From Bacilli bacterium (GTDB taxonomy: Bacteria > Bacillota_I > Bacilli_A > RF39 > UBA660): 57,787 nucleotides of DNA. Shown piece after piece: positions 9,265 through 17,091 of this stretch. The translations under genes were made by a program, and so were the position numbers. Position 1 is the stretch's first letter, and every line of letters begins with the position of its first letter. The notes under the pieces were generated by a model. It searched no databases. It was not told the DNA's origin and saw only the letters and a program-made list of their open reading frames with translations. The stretch lies in contig JAFUAL010000058.1 in the NCBI GenBank assembly GCA_017460745.1, forward strand, positions 1 to 57,787, in the 5' to 3' direction.

Positions 9265-9355
9265 CATTTTGACATATTAATTTACAAAAGAATTTTTTTA
9301 TTCCAAAAACAGGAAAAAATGCAAAAAATAATATGAAAAAATATTGTAAAATTAA

Positions 9356-9384
9356 TTGATTTTATCTATTGTCTTTGTTATAAT
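9356..9384 (+). promoter_or_regulatory. Promoter ahead of the tRNA-Cys-like unit
   Basis: TTGATT at 9356-9361 and a perfect TATAAT at 9379-9384 with a 17-base spacer on the plus strand. It points at the tRNA-like sequence that follows, not at any protein gene. Confidence 0.6.
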
Positions 9385-9390
9385 TCTTCA

Positions 9391-9491
9391 CGTATTATTT
9401 TGAGGTTAAAGGCAATGGACTGCAACTCCCTAAACATGAGCACAAATTCTATCACAAAACAAAAAATTATGGATATTTTCCATAATTTTTT
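9391..9491 (+). ncRNA. tRNA-Cys-like small transcript or tRNA pseudogene
   Basis: The sequence GGCAATGGACTGCAACTCC at 9411-9429 matches the D-arm/anticodon-arm region of the intact tRNA-Cys at 10108-10181 with a single difference, including the GCA anticodon. Weaker similarity runs on both sides (GAGGTTAA before, ACAAATTC in the T-loop position). The acceptor stem and T stem are destroyed, so it cannot be a working tRNA. It has its own promoter (9356-9384) and a strong 13-bp terminator hairpin (9461-9491), predicting an RNA of about 100 nt. Either a decayed tRNA gene or a small RNA derived from one. Confidence 0.5.
9461..9491. terminator. Bidirectional terminator, perfect 13-bp stem
   Basis: AAAAAATTATGGA pairs perfectly with TCCATAATTTTTT across a five-base loop, with an A run on one side and a T run on the other. 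It ends both the plus-strand tRNA-Cys-like RNA and the minus-strand DUF3592 gene. Confidence 0.8.
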
Positions 9492-9495
9492 TAAA

Positions 9496-9903
9496 TTAAT
9501 CTTTTTTTACTGCTACTTTTATACCATAACCAGTTACAAATACTCCCATTGCTATAAGTAGTATAGTAAAAATATTTGATGACATATCTCCTTTTACAAT
9601 AAATTCATTTGTCTTATTTGGATTATATAAAATCGTAAGCTTATCACCTACATTATATGTTGGATTACTTGAACCTTTGTCCATTGTCACTCTAATTGCT
9701 TTTCCATCAGCATCATATTCAATGATTGGATAATACACATATGATGTTCCAACATCATCTGTTGAATCTTCTTGTTTCATACCAACTACGACAGCTTCAG
9801 TTTCAACAGTACAGTTTTTAACTAAATTATTAGTTTTGAAGTATAAAAATATACCTATTCCTAAAAATAAAACTCCCAAAATAATTCCCATAAATCTTTG
9901 CAT
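9496..9903 (-). CDS. DUF3592 family membrane protein
   Basis: 135-residue protein with an N-terminal hydrophobic helix (about 4-22), an extracytoplasmic beta-rich region and a C-terminal hydrophobic helix (about 110-130). The middle has the DUF3592 pattern: T-x-A-x-V, a YYPIIEYDADGK segment, then YNVGDKLTILYNPNKTNEF. Function of the family is unknown. The start MQRFMG is preceded by GAGGAGGA; the 15 extra codons upstream lack support. It stands alone between the tRNA-Cys-like unit and the tRNA pair. Confidence 0.75.
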   Translation of the reverse strand: MQRFMGIILGVLFLGIGIFLYFKTNNLVKNCTVETEAVVVGMKQEDSTDDVGTSYVYYPIIEYDADGKAIRVTMDKGSSNPTYNVGDKLTILYNPNKTNEFIVKGDMSSNIFTILLIAMGVFVTGYGIKVAVKKD

Positions 9904-10037
9904 AACTATTTCCTCCTCTATAATATAGTTATACCATAAAATACTCAAAATTTGTTATTTATTTTTAAATTTAAAATATATTCAATCATAAAAAAATTAC
10001 TTTTTCATAATATTTAATGAAAAAAAATTTAATTTAA

Positions 10038-10066
10038 TTGACAATTGTTTTATATTAAGGTAAAAT
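10038..10066 (+). promoter_or_regulatory. Promoter of the tRNA-Cys/tRNA-Gly unit
   Basis: Consensus TTGACA (10038-10043) and TAAAAT (10061-10066) with a 17-base spacer, directed at the two tRNA genes on the plus strand. Confidence 0.75.
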
Positions 10067-10101
10067 TATATTTGTAATTTTTGTTTGGGATTACAAATAT
10101 A
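10067..10101 (+). repeat. Perfect 12-bp leader hairpin before tRNA-Cys
   Basis: TATATTTGTAAT pairs with ATTACAAATATA across an 11-base loop, between the promoter and the tRNA. It has no T run after it, so a terminator is unlikely. A processing signal or protein site is possible. Confidence 0.6.
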
Positions 10102-10107
10102 TTTATT

Positions 10108-10181
10108 GGGGTCATAGCCAAGTGGTAAGGCAGTGGACTGCAACTCCTTGATCGTTGGTTCAAATCCGACTGGCCCCTCCA
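10108..10181 (+). tRNA. tRNA-Cys (GCA)
   Basis: Cloverleaf with acceptor GGGGTCA/TGGCCCC, discriminator T, encoded CCA, T arm with GTTCAAATC, and a CTGCAAC anticodon loop (GCA at 10140-10142). The anticodon stem GTGGA/TCCTT has a T-T mismatch at positions 28-42. Other arms are sound. It forms a pair with tRNA-Gly three bases downstream. Confidence 0.95.
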
Positions 10182-10184
10182 AAT

Positions 10185-10259
10185 GCAACTGTAGTTTAGT
10201 GGCTCGAATATGGCCTTGCCAAGGCTAGGACGCGGGTTCGATTCCCGTCAGTTGCTCCA
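10185..10259 (+). tRNA. tRNA-Gly (GCC)
   Basis: Acceptor GCAACTG/CAGTTGC, discriminator T with encoded CCA, T arm CGGG/CCCG with TTCGATT loop, anticodon arm TGGCC-TTGCCAA-GGCTA giving anticodon GCC at 10218-10220. Co-transcribed with tRNA-Cys. Confidence 0.95.
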
Positions 10260-10270
10260 TTTGAATTATT

Positions 10271-10296
10271 AGTCGAATTTTTTGATTCGTCTTTTT
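10271..10296 (+). terminator. Terminator of the tRNA unit
   Basis: AGTCGAAT and ATTCGTCT form a stem with one mismatch and a six-base loop, followed by a run of Ts, 12 bases after the tRNA-Gly CCA end. Confidence 0.7.
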
Positions 10297-10352
10297 TATT
10301 TATACAAATTATTATTTTAACTGGCTGGAATTGAATCACGCCCAATAAAAAA

Positions 10353-10378
10353 AATTACCTAGTATAAACTAGATAATT
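10353..10378 (-). terminator. Terminator of the 138-residue gene
   Basis: Minus-strand stem AATTATCTAGT/ACTAGGTAATT (one G-T pair) with TTAT loop and a following T run. The stem overlaps the stop codon of the gene at 10377-10793. Confidence 0.8.
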
Positions 10379-10793
10379 ATTTATTTTGCATCATATTTAA
10401 AAGATTAATTTTAAACATATCTTTTTCAGGATTAGCTTTACTTATCATTACTCCTTTATAAGCAGTAAGTTCAGCTCTATGTCCTTCTTCAAGAATACCT
10501 TCTGGAGTAATATTTGTTAAAAGAACTATTTTCTTATCTTCATATACAGTATAATGAAGTCTTATTTCACCATGAACTTTAACAAACATCTCATCTGTAG
10601 GTAAAACTAATTCATAACTTTTAGTATTTTTATCTTTATAAACTTGTTCACCTAAAAATTCTCCATTTCTAATTCTTGGATAATAATCAAAAGTTAATTT
10701 TTTATAAGCAAGCATATTATACTTTCTTACTGATCTTTCTTTTTTACGAAAATCATTCTCATTTTGATATTCAAAAATATAACTTTGTTTCAT
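10377..10793 (-). CDS. Hypothetical protein, 138 residues
   Basis: I do not recognise this family. The protein is soluble-looking, with no signal peptide or membrane helix. It is basic at the N-terminus (DFRKKERSVRKY), then shows alternating strand patterns (LHYTVYEDKKIVLLTNITPEGILEEGH) suggesting a beta-rich fold. The ribosome binding site AAGGGGGAAA is very strong. It is monocistronic, with a terminator overlapping its stop codon. Good coding signs, no function. Confidence 0.7.
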   Translation of the reverse strand: MKQSYIFEYQNENDFRKKERSVRKYNMLAYKKLTFDYYPRIRNGEFLGEQVYKDKNTKSYELVLPTDEMFVKVHGEIRLHYTVYEDKKIVLLTNITPEGILEEGHRAELTAYKGVMISKANPEKDMFKINLLNMMQNK

Positions 10794-10901
10794 AAATTTT
10801 TCCCCCTTAAACTTTATAAATCCTAATTGTTACATACCTATGTGTATATTCTCACCTATCTATAAAAGTTGCACATAGTATACTATAATTTAGTAAATTT
10901 G

Positions 10902-11792
10902 TCAATTTTTATTAACTTTTTTGTCATATTTTTGTACTATCAAAGCAATTTTTCTAAGATATCCTATATAATTATTTAATTTATAACAATCTAAATATAC
11001 ATCATTTGATAATTCAAACTTTTTAACCATAGCAAGATTCAATAGTAAAAATAACTGTTCATTACTTGATAATTTATTATTTTTAACATAATCTTCTAAA
11101 ACATCTTCAATATCTAAATAATAATAATTATCTTCTAATATTTTTCTTAAATCAATATAAGAAAGTCCAATATGTGCTTTATCCCAACTAATTAAATATG
11201 ATGAATTATTCTCAAGTAAATGACTAGAATCTAAATTATTATGTAGCATTACATAACGAATATTTTTTTTATTTTTTATTTCATTATACCAAGTAGTACT
11301 TTCTATTTTTATAAAAGTAATTAAATAATAAAATAAATCAATATTACGAACCAATAAATACATAGCTGGACTCATAAATGTTGTATTATCAATTATTTCA
11401 TTTATATCGCTATAATAACTCATTAGATAGTTTGCATCATCTTGCATTTTTTCATACATTTTTTTTAATTCATCCAAATCCATTTCTTTAAAGCTAAATG
11501 TTTTTTGATGCAAAAAACTTACTATATTTATTAAATCATTAGCTTTTTGCTCTCTATCTACATCTTGCTCATTTATAAATGGAACTATCTCATAAGGAGT
11601 ATCTTCAGAATTTATTGGTTTTGGAAAATAACTAAATCCACGTTTCATTAAATATTCATAGGTTTTATAATTGTTATTATCCTTATAAACATATTTACCA
11701 GTATTTGTATCAATTATTATTACTTTATTTTTATATTCAATTTTATTTACTTTAAAAGTATACTTATTAGAAAGTTCTTTTAAATTATTCAT
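10902..11792 (-). CDS. CotS/YsxE-like spore coat kinase-fold protein
   Basis: 296 residues resembling the CotS family (aminoglycoside phosphotransferase-like fold) whose members sit in the Bacillus spore coat. A lobe with GKYVYKDNNNYKTYEYL resembles the ATP-lobe strands. VMLHNNLDSSHLL with ISWDKAHIGLSYIDL matches the catalytic-loop and DFG regions, with the catalytic Asp of HGDL-x-x-x-N replaced by Asn (HNNL), so activity may be lost. The gene overlaps the upstream LysM gene by 8 bases. In Bacillus, ysxE follows spoVID, and the same order here supports the assignment. Confidence 0.7.
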   Translation of the reverse strand: MNNLKELSNKYTFKVNKIEYKNKVIIIDTNTGKYVYKDNNNYKTYEYLMKRGFSYFPKPINSEDTPYEIVPFINEQDVDREQKANDLINIVSFLHQKTFSFKEMDLDELKKMYEKMQDDANYLMSYYSDINEIIDNTTFMSPAMYLLVRNIDLFYYLITFIKIESTTWYNEIKNKKNIRYVMLHNNLDSSHLLENNSSYLISWDKAHIGLSYIDLRKILEDNYYYLDIEDVLEDYVKNNKLSSNEQLFLLLNLAMVKKFELSNDVYLDCYKLNNYIGYLRKIALIVQKYDKKVNKN

Positions 11793-12525
11793 CTACACTT
11801 GGAATTATTATTTTAGAACCAACTGTTAAATTATCTAAATCATTATAGTCAGCAAGTATTTCTCTTGTGATATTAAATTTATCTAAAATTAATTCTACAG
11901 TATCATTTTCACCAACAGTATAAACACTATAAATTGAATATTCTTTTTCATCATTTAAATTGTTAAATAAATCTATTTCTAAATCATTACTTTCGTCCTT
12001 ATTTTCATTATTAGGAGTATCTATATTTACACTTATATTATTTACACTATTATCAATAAATTTACTATCATTTATACTTTTATTATTTAAATTATCACTT
12101 ATTTCATTTACTTCTTTTTTACTTTCGTGACGATTATCTTCATTCGAATCAAAATCATTTCTATCAATAGATTCAACTTCTATTGTTTCTATTTCATCTA
12201 TTTTTATATCCAAATCATCAAGTATTACACTTATGTTGACTCGAAGTATTTCTTCATTTATTATTTCATAAGTAAAATCGTCTATACTAATTGTACAATT
12301 TTTAGTATCGTATTTAGCATCAATTGTGATATCAACTGGAATTTTATAATCAAAGTTTTCTTCTGTTTCACTTTGAGAAGTCATTTTATAAGTTCCTGAT
12401 ATTATAAATTCACCAGATACAAATTGGCCATTTAATTTTAAAGTATGATCAAGTGCAATACTTGTAATTTCTCCTATGTTACTTTTACCATTCAAATCTT
12501 TTACAAAAGGTACTATTTTCTTCAT
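11785..12525 (-). CDS. SpoVID-like LysM spore morphogenesis protein
   Basis: 246 residues in three parts. First, an N-terminal beta-rich domain (about 15-115) resembling the SPOCS-type domain of SpoVID. Second, an acidic Asn/Asp/Ser-rich linker (about 120-195). Third, a C-terminal LysM domain (YTVGENDTVELILDKFNI to LTVGSKIIIPS). SpoVID attaches the coat to the forespore surface and has this same order. The next gene downstream is a YsxE/CotS-like protein, as in Bacillus. Shorter than Bacillus SpoVID, mainly in the linker. Support comes from domain order plus synteny. Confidence 0.68.
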   Translation of the reverse strand: MKKIVPFVKDLNGKSNIGEITSIALDHTLKLNGQFVSGEFIISGTYKMTSQSETEENFDYKIPVDITIDAKYDTKNCTISIDDFTYEIINEEILRVNISVILDDLDIKIDEIETIEVESIDRNDFDSNEDNRHESKKEVNEISDNLNNKSINDSKFIDNSVNNISVNIDTPNNENKDESNDLEIDLFNNLNDEKEYSIYSVYTVGENDTVELILDKFNITREILADYNDLDNLTVGSKIIIPSVDE

Positions 12526-12580
12526 ATATCCTCTCTTTCAATTAAATATATGAAGAAATTCTCCTTTTATGAAAAAAGTA

Positions 12581-13150
12581 TTAGTTATATAAATTGTTTG
12601 TTTTTATATAATCTAATACTTTTAAATCCAAATATTTATTATTTCCTTTTTTTAAGTCATCTTTAGCTAATTTACTTGAACCATCATATTTTTTATCTAT
12701 AACTATAATTTTATCAAGATAATCCTTATAATATTTATTTATATATTCTTTAGTATCAAAATTTCTATCTATTACAATTATGAAATATTCATTTAATATA
12801 TCTTTATAATTTTTAAATGTATTAAATCTCAAAAATAAATCACTTCCCATTATAATATGAGTAATTCCATCTATTTTTTTTAATACATCATAGTTAAAAA
12901 ATCCTGACTCTGAATAATTATATACATTTAATACCTCTTCTTTAGAATTTATTACTAAATTAATTAGATTAATTCTTTCTTGTATACCAATTAAATCATC
13001 TTTTTTAGAATTAACAGGCAAAAAATATATATAATCACATATATTTTCTTTTAATAAATCACTTGCAATATTTTGATGAGATAAAGTGATTGGATTAAAT
13101 GAACCTACAAATAATCCTTTTTTCATAATAAAAAAATGCTTATTCTGCAT
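12581..13150 (-). CDS. nadD: NadD-like nicotinate-nucleotide adenylyltransferase
   Basis: Nucleotidyltransferase of the NadD/CoaD superfamily, expected to adenylate nicotinate mononucleotide in NAD synthesis. [18 protein letters not shown] is the HxGH-type motif, here SHQN, which lacks the second His. [11 protein letters not shown] fits the NadD substrate-binding strand. The C-terminal end ([13 protein letters not shown], then [13 protein letters not shown]) aligns with the SSTxIR...YI...LY pattern of NadD, but Thr and Arg are missing. The frame opens at an ATG overlapping the rpmF stop; MKKGLFVG at 13126 is the more family-like start but has no clear ribosome binding site. The altered motifs could mean a divergent activity. 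Confidence 0.65.
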   Translation of the reverse strand: MQNKHFFIMKKGLFVGSFNPITLSHQNIASDLLKENICDYIYFLPVNSKKDDLIGIQERINLINLVINSKEEVLNVYNYSESGFFNYDVLKKIDGITHIIMGSDLFLRFNTFKNYKDILNEYFIIVIDRNFDTKEYINKYYKDYLDKIIVIDKKYDGSSKLAKDDLKKGNNKYLDLKVLDYIKTNNLYN

Positions 13151-13322
13151 CTTTTTTTACTATTTCTTCTTTCTTATAATATCCACAGTTCTTACATACT
13201 CTATGTGGTTTAATCATTTCTCCACAGTTAGGACATTTTGTTACTGTCTTAGCATCTAAAGCATTATGTGCTCTTCTCATTCTCTTACGTGTTTTTGATA
13301 CTTTTCTAAATGGTACTGCCAT
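13140..13322 (-). CDS. rpmF: 50S ribosomal protein L32
   Basis: 60-residue zinc-ribbon ribosomal protein. It begins with the family signature [19 protein letters not shown] and has the Cys pairs CPNC and CKNC, so it is the zinc-binding form. It lies directly after the DUF177 gene, the arrangement seen across bacteria, with AAGGAGTGA before the start. Confidence 0.97.
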   Translation of the reverse strand: MAVPFRKVSKTRKRMRRAHNALDAKTVTKCPNCGEMIKPHRVCKNCGYYKKEEIVKKDAE

Positions 13323-13339
13323 TTCTAATCACTCCTTTC

Positions 13340-13771
13340 TTATTCTCCAAAGAAATCTTTAAATGGATTATTTTTTTCAAGATGACCTTCTTCATAAACA
13401 TCTTGATACACATTCTTCAATTCCTCTATATCACTCGTTGTATAACGAATAGGAATTTCCAATACAATATAATGCCATAAAAATTCAATTAAATCAAGTG
13501 TTTTTAATGAATTTTCTAAAATTTCTTCAATTTCAATCTTAAATTCATATGGAACAATATCCGTTGTAATAGCATCTACTAAATACATAACACCTACAAC
13601 ATCTAACTTTATAACTGTATTTTCTTCATAATCTTTATAAATGGAACCTATTACTTTTACATCATCCAATTTTTTTATATCTGTTCCTTCTAAATATTCA
13701 GCATTGTAGCTGATATTTTCATCTATTTCTATTTTATCAGAATAAATTAATTTATTTAAATCTATTGTCAT
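13340..13771 (-). CDS. YceD/DUF177 family protein
   Basis: 143 residues of the DUF177 (YceD) family, encoded next to rpmF in most bacteria and linked to 23S rRNA maturation in some. The central VIGSIYKDYEENTVIKLDVVGVMYLVDAITTDIVPYEF matches the family's beta-rich core, and the C-terminal FKDFF motif is retained. The start overlaps the stop of the upstream pilin-like gene (TAATG). It lacks the paired Cys residues that some relatives carry. Confidence 0.85.
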   Translation of the reverse strand: MTIDLNKLIYSDKIEIDENISYNAEYLEGTDIKKLDDVKVIGSIYKDYEENTVIKLDVVGVMYLVDAITTDIVPYEFKIEIEEILENSLKTLDLIEFLWHYIVLEIPIRYTTSDIEELKNVYQDVYEEGHLEKNNPFKDFFGE

Positions 13772-14130
13772 TAAACATCACTGCATCCTTTATTTACATA
13801 GCCACTTGTTTTATATAATTGTTCTCCATTTTGAGTACAATATAAATATGGAGTATAAGTATTTCCACTTTTTGTAACATAACCATTACAAACCATAGCA
13901 TCATTAATCTTATCCATACCTAAATTACTTAGACAAATATAGTTACTTGTATACTTATTTGTTGGCATTGTTTTAGCATACTGAATCATCATATCTTGAT
14001 ATGTTGTAAATTCTTTTTCATTATTATTATTCATTAAATTTCTAATATTTGGAAATGTTATTAAAGTAACTAATATTATTAAAACTAAAACAGCTATTAA
14101 TTCAATTAATGTAAATCCATTTTTATTCAT
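13771..14130 (-). CDS. Type IV pilin-like protein
   Basis: 119 residues with a textbook class III signal: MNKNG then FTLIELIAVLVLIILVTLI, so a prepilin peptidase would cut after Gly5 and methylate Phe. The globular part is short and contains four Cys residues (CLSN, VCNGY, LYCTQ, GCSDV), suggesting disulfides. It sits between queH and the DUF177 gene with overlapping ends, away from any pilus cluster. It could be a ComGC-type competence pseudopilin or a minor pilin; no assembly gene is adjacent. Confidence 0.8.
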   Translation of the reverse strand: MNKNGFTLIELIAVLVLIILVTLITFPNIRNLMNNNNEKEFTTYQDMMIQYAKTMPTNKYTSNYICLSNLGMDKINDAMVCNGYVTKSGNTYTPYLYCTQNGEQLYKTSGYVNKGCSDV

Positions 14131-14731
14131 AACTTACCTTTCTATTCTTTGAAAATTTACAACCACAGTAATCTTGTCTATATAAGTTATAAATATGTGA
14201 TAATACTATACTTCTTTTATACCCCTCTCTCTTTTTAAAATCAGAGTATAAATATGGCATATCATATTTTATTTCTAACTCATGTCCTATTTCATTTATA
14301 ACTTTACTATTTTTTAAAGGACTAATAGTTAAAGTAGTCGTAAAATAATCATAATTATTCTTTTTAGCATATAAACATGCCTTTTCAAGTCTTAATTTAA
14401 AGCATTTCACACAACGTTTGCCACCTTCTTTTTCTTCTTCAAGTCCTTTTATTTCATCTAAATATTCATCACTATTATATCCAAGAGATACGACTTTAAC
14501 ATCATTTTCTGTTTTAAATTCTTGAACAAATCTTTTTAATTCAGTAAGACGTTTTTCAAATTCCTCTTTGGTATCAATATTTGGATTGTAGTAAAGAATA
14601 GTTATTTCAAAATACTTACTTAAATATTCAATAACATAACTTGAGCAAGGTGCACAACAAGCATGAAGTAAAAGTTTTGATTTACCTTTTAAATTCTTTA
14701 AAGTTTCATCAAGTACTATTTGATAATTCAT
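14123..14731 (-). CDS. queH: Epoxyqueuosine reductase QueH
   Basis: Final step of queuosine biosynthesis: reduces epoxyqueuosine in tRNA to queuosine. It is a non-homologous replacement of the cobalamin-dependent QueG. The 202 residues carry the family Cys motifs HACCAPCSS (about 23-31), RCVKCFKLRLE (about 115) and DYCGC (about 190), which bind the iron-sulfur cluster and metal site. The gene starts one base after yebC ends and overlaps the pilin-like gene, so it belongs to the yebC-queH-pilin-DUF177-rpmF-nadD operon. Confidence 0.93.
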   Translation of the reverse strand: MNYQIVLDETLKNLKGKSKLLLHACCAPCSSYVIEYLSKYFEITILYYNPNIDTKEEFEKRLTELKRFVQEFKTENDVKVVSLGYNSDEYLDEIKGLEEEKEGGKRCVKCFKLRLEKACLYAKKNNYDYFTTTLTISPLKNSKVINEIGHELEIKYDMPYLYSDFKKREGYKRSIVLSHIYNLYRQDYCGCKFSKNRKVSYE

Positions 14732-14732
14732 A

Positions 14733-15452
14733 TTATATATCTAAATTATGATAAACATTATTAACATCATCTATATCTTCAAGTGTTTCAATTAAACCCA
14801 TGACTTTTTCGGTATCCTCATCACTTAGACTAATTTTGTTTTCGGCAACATAGGTTACTTCACTTTGCAAATATTCTGTTATTCCATTTTCATCAAATGC
14901 ACGTTTTACATCTAAAAATTTATCTGGTTCAGTATAAATTACATAGCTTTCATCAAATTCTTTTACATCATTTGCATCAGCCATAAGTGCTATTTCCATA
15001 ATAGTATCAAAGTCTTTTTCCTTGTTTATTTCAATAACACCAAGTCTTTTAAATAAATAGTTTACTGATCCATCTGTTCCTAAATTTCCACCACGTTTTG
15101 TAAGTGTTGAACGTACAAGCATAGCAGTTCTATTTTTATTATCTGTTAAACAATCGATCATGATGGCTACACCATGTGGAGCATATCCTTCATATCTAAT
15201 GCTTTCAAAATTAACGTCACTTGCATTTCCAATTGCTTTATCAATTGCCTTTTGAATATTATCTTTAGGCATATTGTTACTTCTTGCTTTTTCAATAACC
15301 ATCCTTAGTCCTGGATTCATATCAGGATCTCCATTTGTTCCTTTAGCAGCAACTTGAATTTCTTTAGCTATTTTTTGAAATATCTTTCCACGTTCTGCAT
15401 CGATTAATCCCTTTTTACGATGAATTGTAGCCCACTTTGAATGTCCACTCAT
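14733..15452 (-). CDS. YebC/PmpR family regulator
   Basis: 239-residue member of the YebC/TACO1 family, implicated in transcriptional regulation and in relieving ribosome stalling. The start MSGHSKWATIHRKKG is the universal family N-terminus; AGGAGG lies just before it, so the 12 codons upstream are excluded. The signature GYAPHGVAIMIDCLTDNKNRT (about 88-108) and the C-terminal EDIDDVNNVYHNLD are present. It heads a six-gene operon. The TnpB/omegaRNA unit ends only about 75 bases upstream and may have altered its promoter. Confidence 0.95.
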   Translation of the reverse strand: MSGHSKWATIHRKKGLIDAERGKIFQKIAKEIQVAAKGTNGDPDMNPGLRMVIEKARSNNMPKDNIQKAIDKAIGNASDVNFESIRYEGYAPHGVAIMIDCLTDNKNRTAMLVRSTLTKRGGNLGTDGSVNYLFKRLGVIEINKEKDFDTIMEIALMADANDVKEFDESYVIYTEPDKFLDVKRAFDENGITEYLQSEVTYVAENKISLSDEDTEKVMGLIETLEDIDDVNNVYHNLDI

Positions 15453-15526
15453 AATTTCTCCTCCTTTAATACACATGTATTGTATCACAAATTATATGTT
15501 TTTGCTACCATATTTTATAGAACAAA

Positions 15527-15650
15527 AGTAATTTCTACGAAATCACTTAAAAACCTCACAGTTTCTTTTTTCTTAAAGACATCAGTCTCAAAGACACATC
15601 GGATAGTCGCTACCCTGTATACCAATTATATTATATTTTTCTCTATTTTT
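15527..15650 (-). ncRNA. Predicted TnpB omegaRNA (right-end RNA) scaffold
   Basis: Directly 3' of tnpB, the minus strand holds consecutive hairpins: GGGTAG/CTATCC, GTCT/AGAC, and finally AGTGATTTC/GAAATTACT (15547-15527) with a three-base loop. IS200/IS605-type elements end in such structures, and the tnpB 3' end plus right end is transcribed as the guide RNA, as known for the family. The guide would be the host sequence just beyond, around 15526 down to 15507, towards yebC. The exact scaffold/guide junction cannot be fixed by eye. Confidence 0.55.
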
Positions 15651-16832
15651 CTACACTTTTATTTCTTTTAATCCATATAACTTGAGTAATCCCTGAAATA
15701 ATATATTTATACTAGCATTTATATCTCTTTCATGTTCATGATAACATTTAGGACAAGTCCACTTTCTTATGCTTAACTCTTTTAACTCTTTATTTTGGTA
15801 TCCACAACTTGAACATATCTGACTGCTTGGATAATATCGATTTATTTTAATTAATTTTTTACTTCGCCATTTACATTTATATTCAAGTTGTCTTGATAGT
15901 TCGCATATACTTGCATTAGTAAGTCCTCTTCTTAAACTTTTAGTACTTGTATCACTTGTTATCATTTCTTTTACTCTTAAATCTTCAGTTATAATTACAT
16001 TATTTTCTTTGGTTAATTTATCAGTTATACTATGGATATAATTCTTTCTTTTATTTCTTATTTTTTGATATAATCTTGCTATTTTATTTTTTAATTTATT
16101 ATAATTTTTACTTCCTCTTACTTTATTTGATAAATCCTGTTGTAACGCACTTATATGATTTTCTATTCTATTAATTTTTACTTTTTCATATGACTCTCCC
16201 ATTGACGTTACAACAAGACTTTTTACTCCTATATCTATTGCTATTATATTCCATTCATTATAGTCTACAATTGGTATTTCTATTTCTTCCTTAACTGTTA
16301 AAGATACATATAGTTTATTTACATCTCTTGATATACAAGCAGATATTATACGACCATTAAAACCTGTCATATTTCTATAACCTCTTATTTTTATTATTCC
16401 TAGTTTTGGTAATTTAATAGTTCTATTTATTAAATCTAATTTTATATTTGAATAAATTCTATTTTTATAAGTACTTCTTATACAATCCGTTGTATAAGAG
16501 TCTTTAACTCCTCTTTTTTTGAACACAGGATGTTTACTTCTTCCTTCAAAAAAGTTTGTATAAGCATTATCTAGGAATTCAAGTGAATTTGTTAAAGCCA
16601 TACTATCTATATCTTTTAAAAAATGATATTCTTCATTTCCTTTCATTTCTACTAACATATGCTTCATGGTCTTTAAGGATAAATTTGTTTTATTCTCTTT
16701 ATAATATTTATCTTTTAAATTTAAAAAATAATTATAAATAAATCGCGCTGAACCGATACTTTGCATGATTAATCTATATTGTTCATCATTTGGATATAAT
16801 CTGAATTTATATGCTTTATATCTTTTTGACAT
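15651..16832 (-). CDS. tnpB: TnpB RNA-guided endonuclease (IS605 OrfB family)
   Basis: 393 residues. TnpB proteins cut DNA guided by an RNA from the element end and help maintain IS200/IS605 and IS607 elements. An N-terminal OrfB helix-turn-helix region begins KAYKFRLYPNDEQ. The RuvC triad appears intact: Asp200 in AIDIGVKS, Glu283 in TEDL, Asp370 in ERDINASINI. The zinc finger has CSSC and CPKC (about 340 and 360). The start MSKRYKAYK is behind GGAGGA. No tnpA is adjacent, so the unit is non-autonomous or domesticated. Cys, His and catalytic residues argue against decay. Confidence 0.93.
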   Translation of the reverse strand: MSKRYKAYKFRLYPNDEQYRLIMQSIGSARFIYNYFLNLKDKYYKENKTNLSLKTMKHMLVEMKGNEEYHFLKDIDSMALTNSLEFLDNAYTNFFEGRSKHPVFKKRGVKDSYTTDCIRSTYKNRIYSNIKLDLINRTIKLPKLGIIKIRGYRNMTGFNGRIISACISRDVNKLYVSLTVKEEIEIPIVDYNEWNIIAIDIGVKSLVVTSMGESYEKVKINRIENHISALQQDLSNKVRGSKNYNKLKNKIARLYQKIRNKRKNYIHSITDKLTKENNVIITEDLRVKEMITSDTSTKSLRRGLTNASICELSRQLEYKCKWRSKKLIKINRYYPSSQICSSCGYQNKELKELSIRKWTCPKCYHEHERDINASINILFQGLLKLYGLKEIKV

Positions 16833-17091
16833 ATCTATCCTCCAATATATATGGTTCATATTGTATCAAATAAATTTCATTAATTCAATATTCATTTACA
16901 TCATTATACATTAAACATTTAACAAAACTTTTGGCATTTAAAAATATATGATTTATATAGTCACAACAATAAAATGTAGATAATAAAAAAAGCATTGCAT
17001 CAAATTAAGTAAGATAATTATATCTTATATTTTTGATATTCAAGTATTTTTCAACTTTTTATATGACTTTCCTATTATATTAAAAAAATAA

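Noticed and set aside
9402..10181. tRNA-Cys fragment and intact tRNA-Cys as attL/attR of an integrated island
   Set aside because: The shared segment is the D/anticodon arm, not the tRNA 3' end. The interval holds only a DUF3592 gene with no integrase, and the fragment has its own promoter and terminator.
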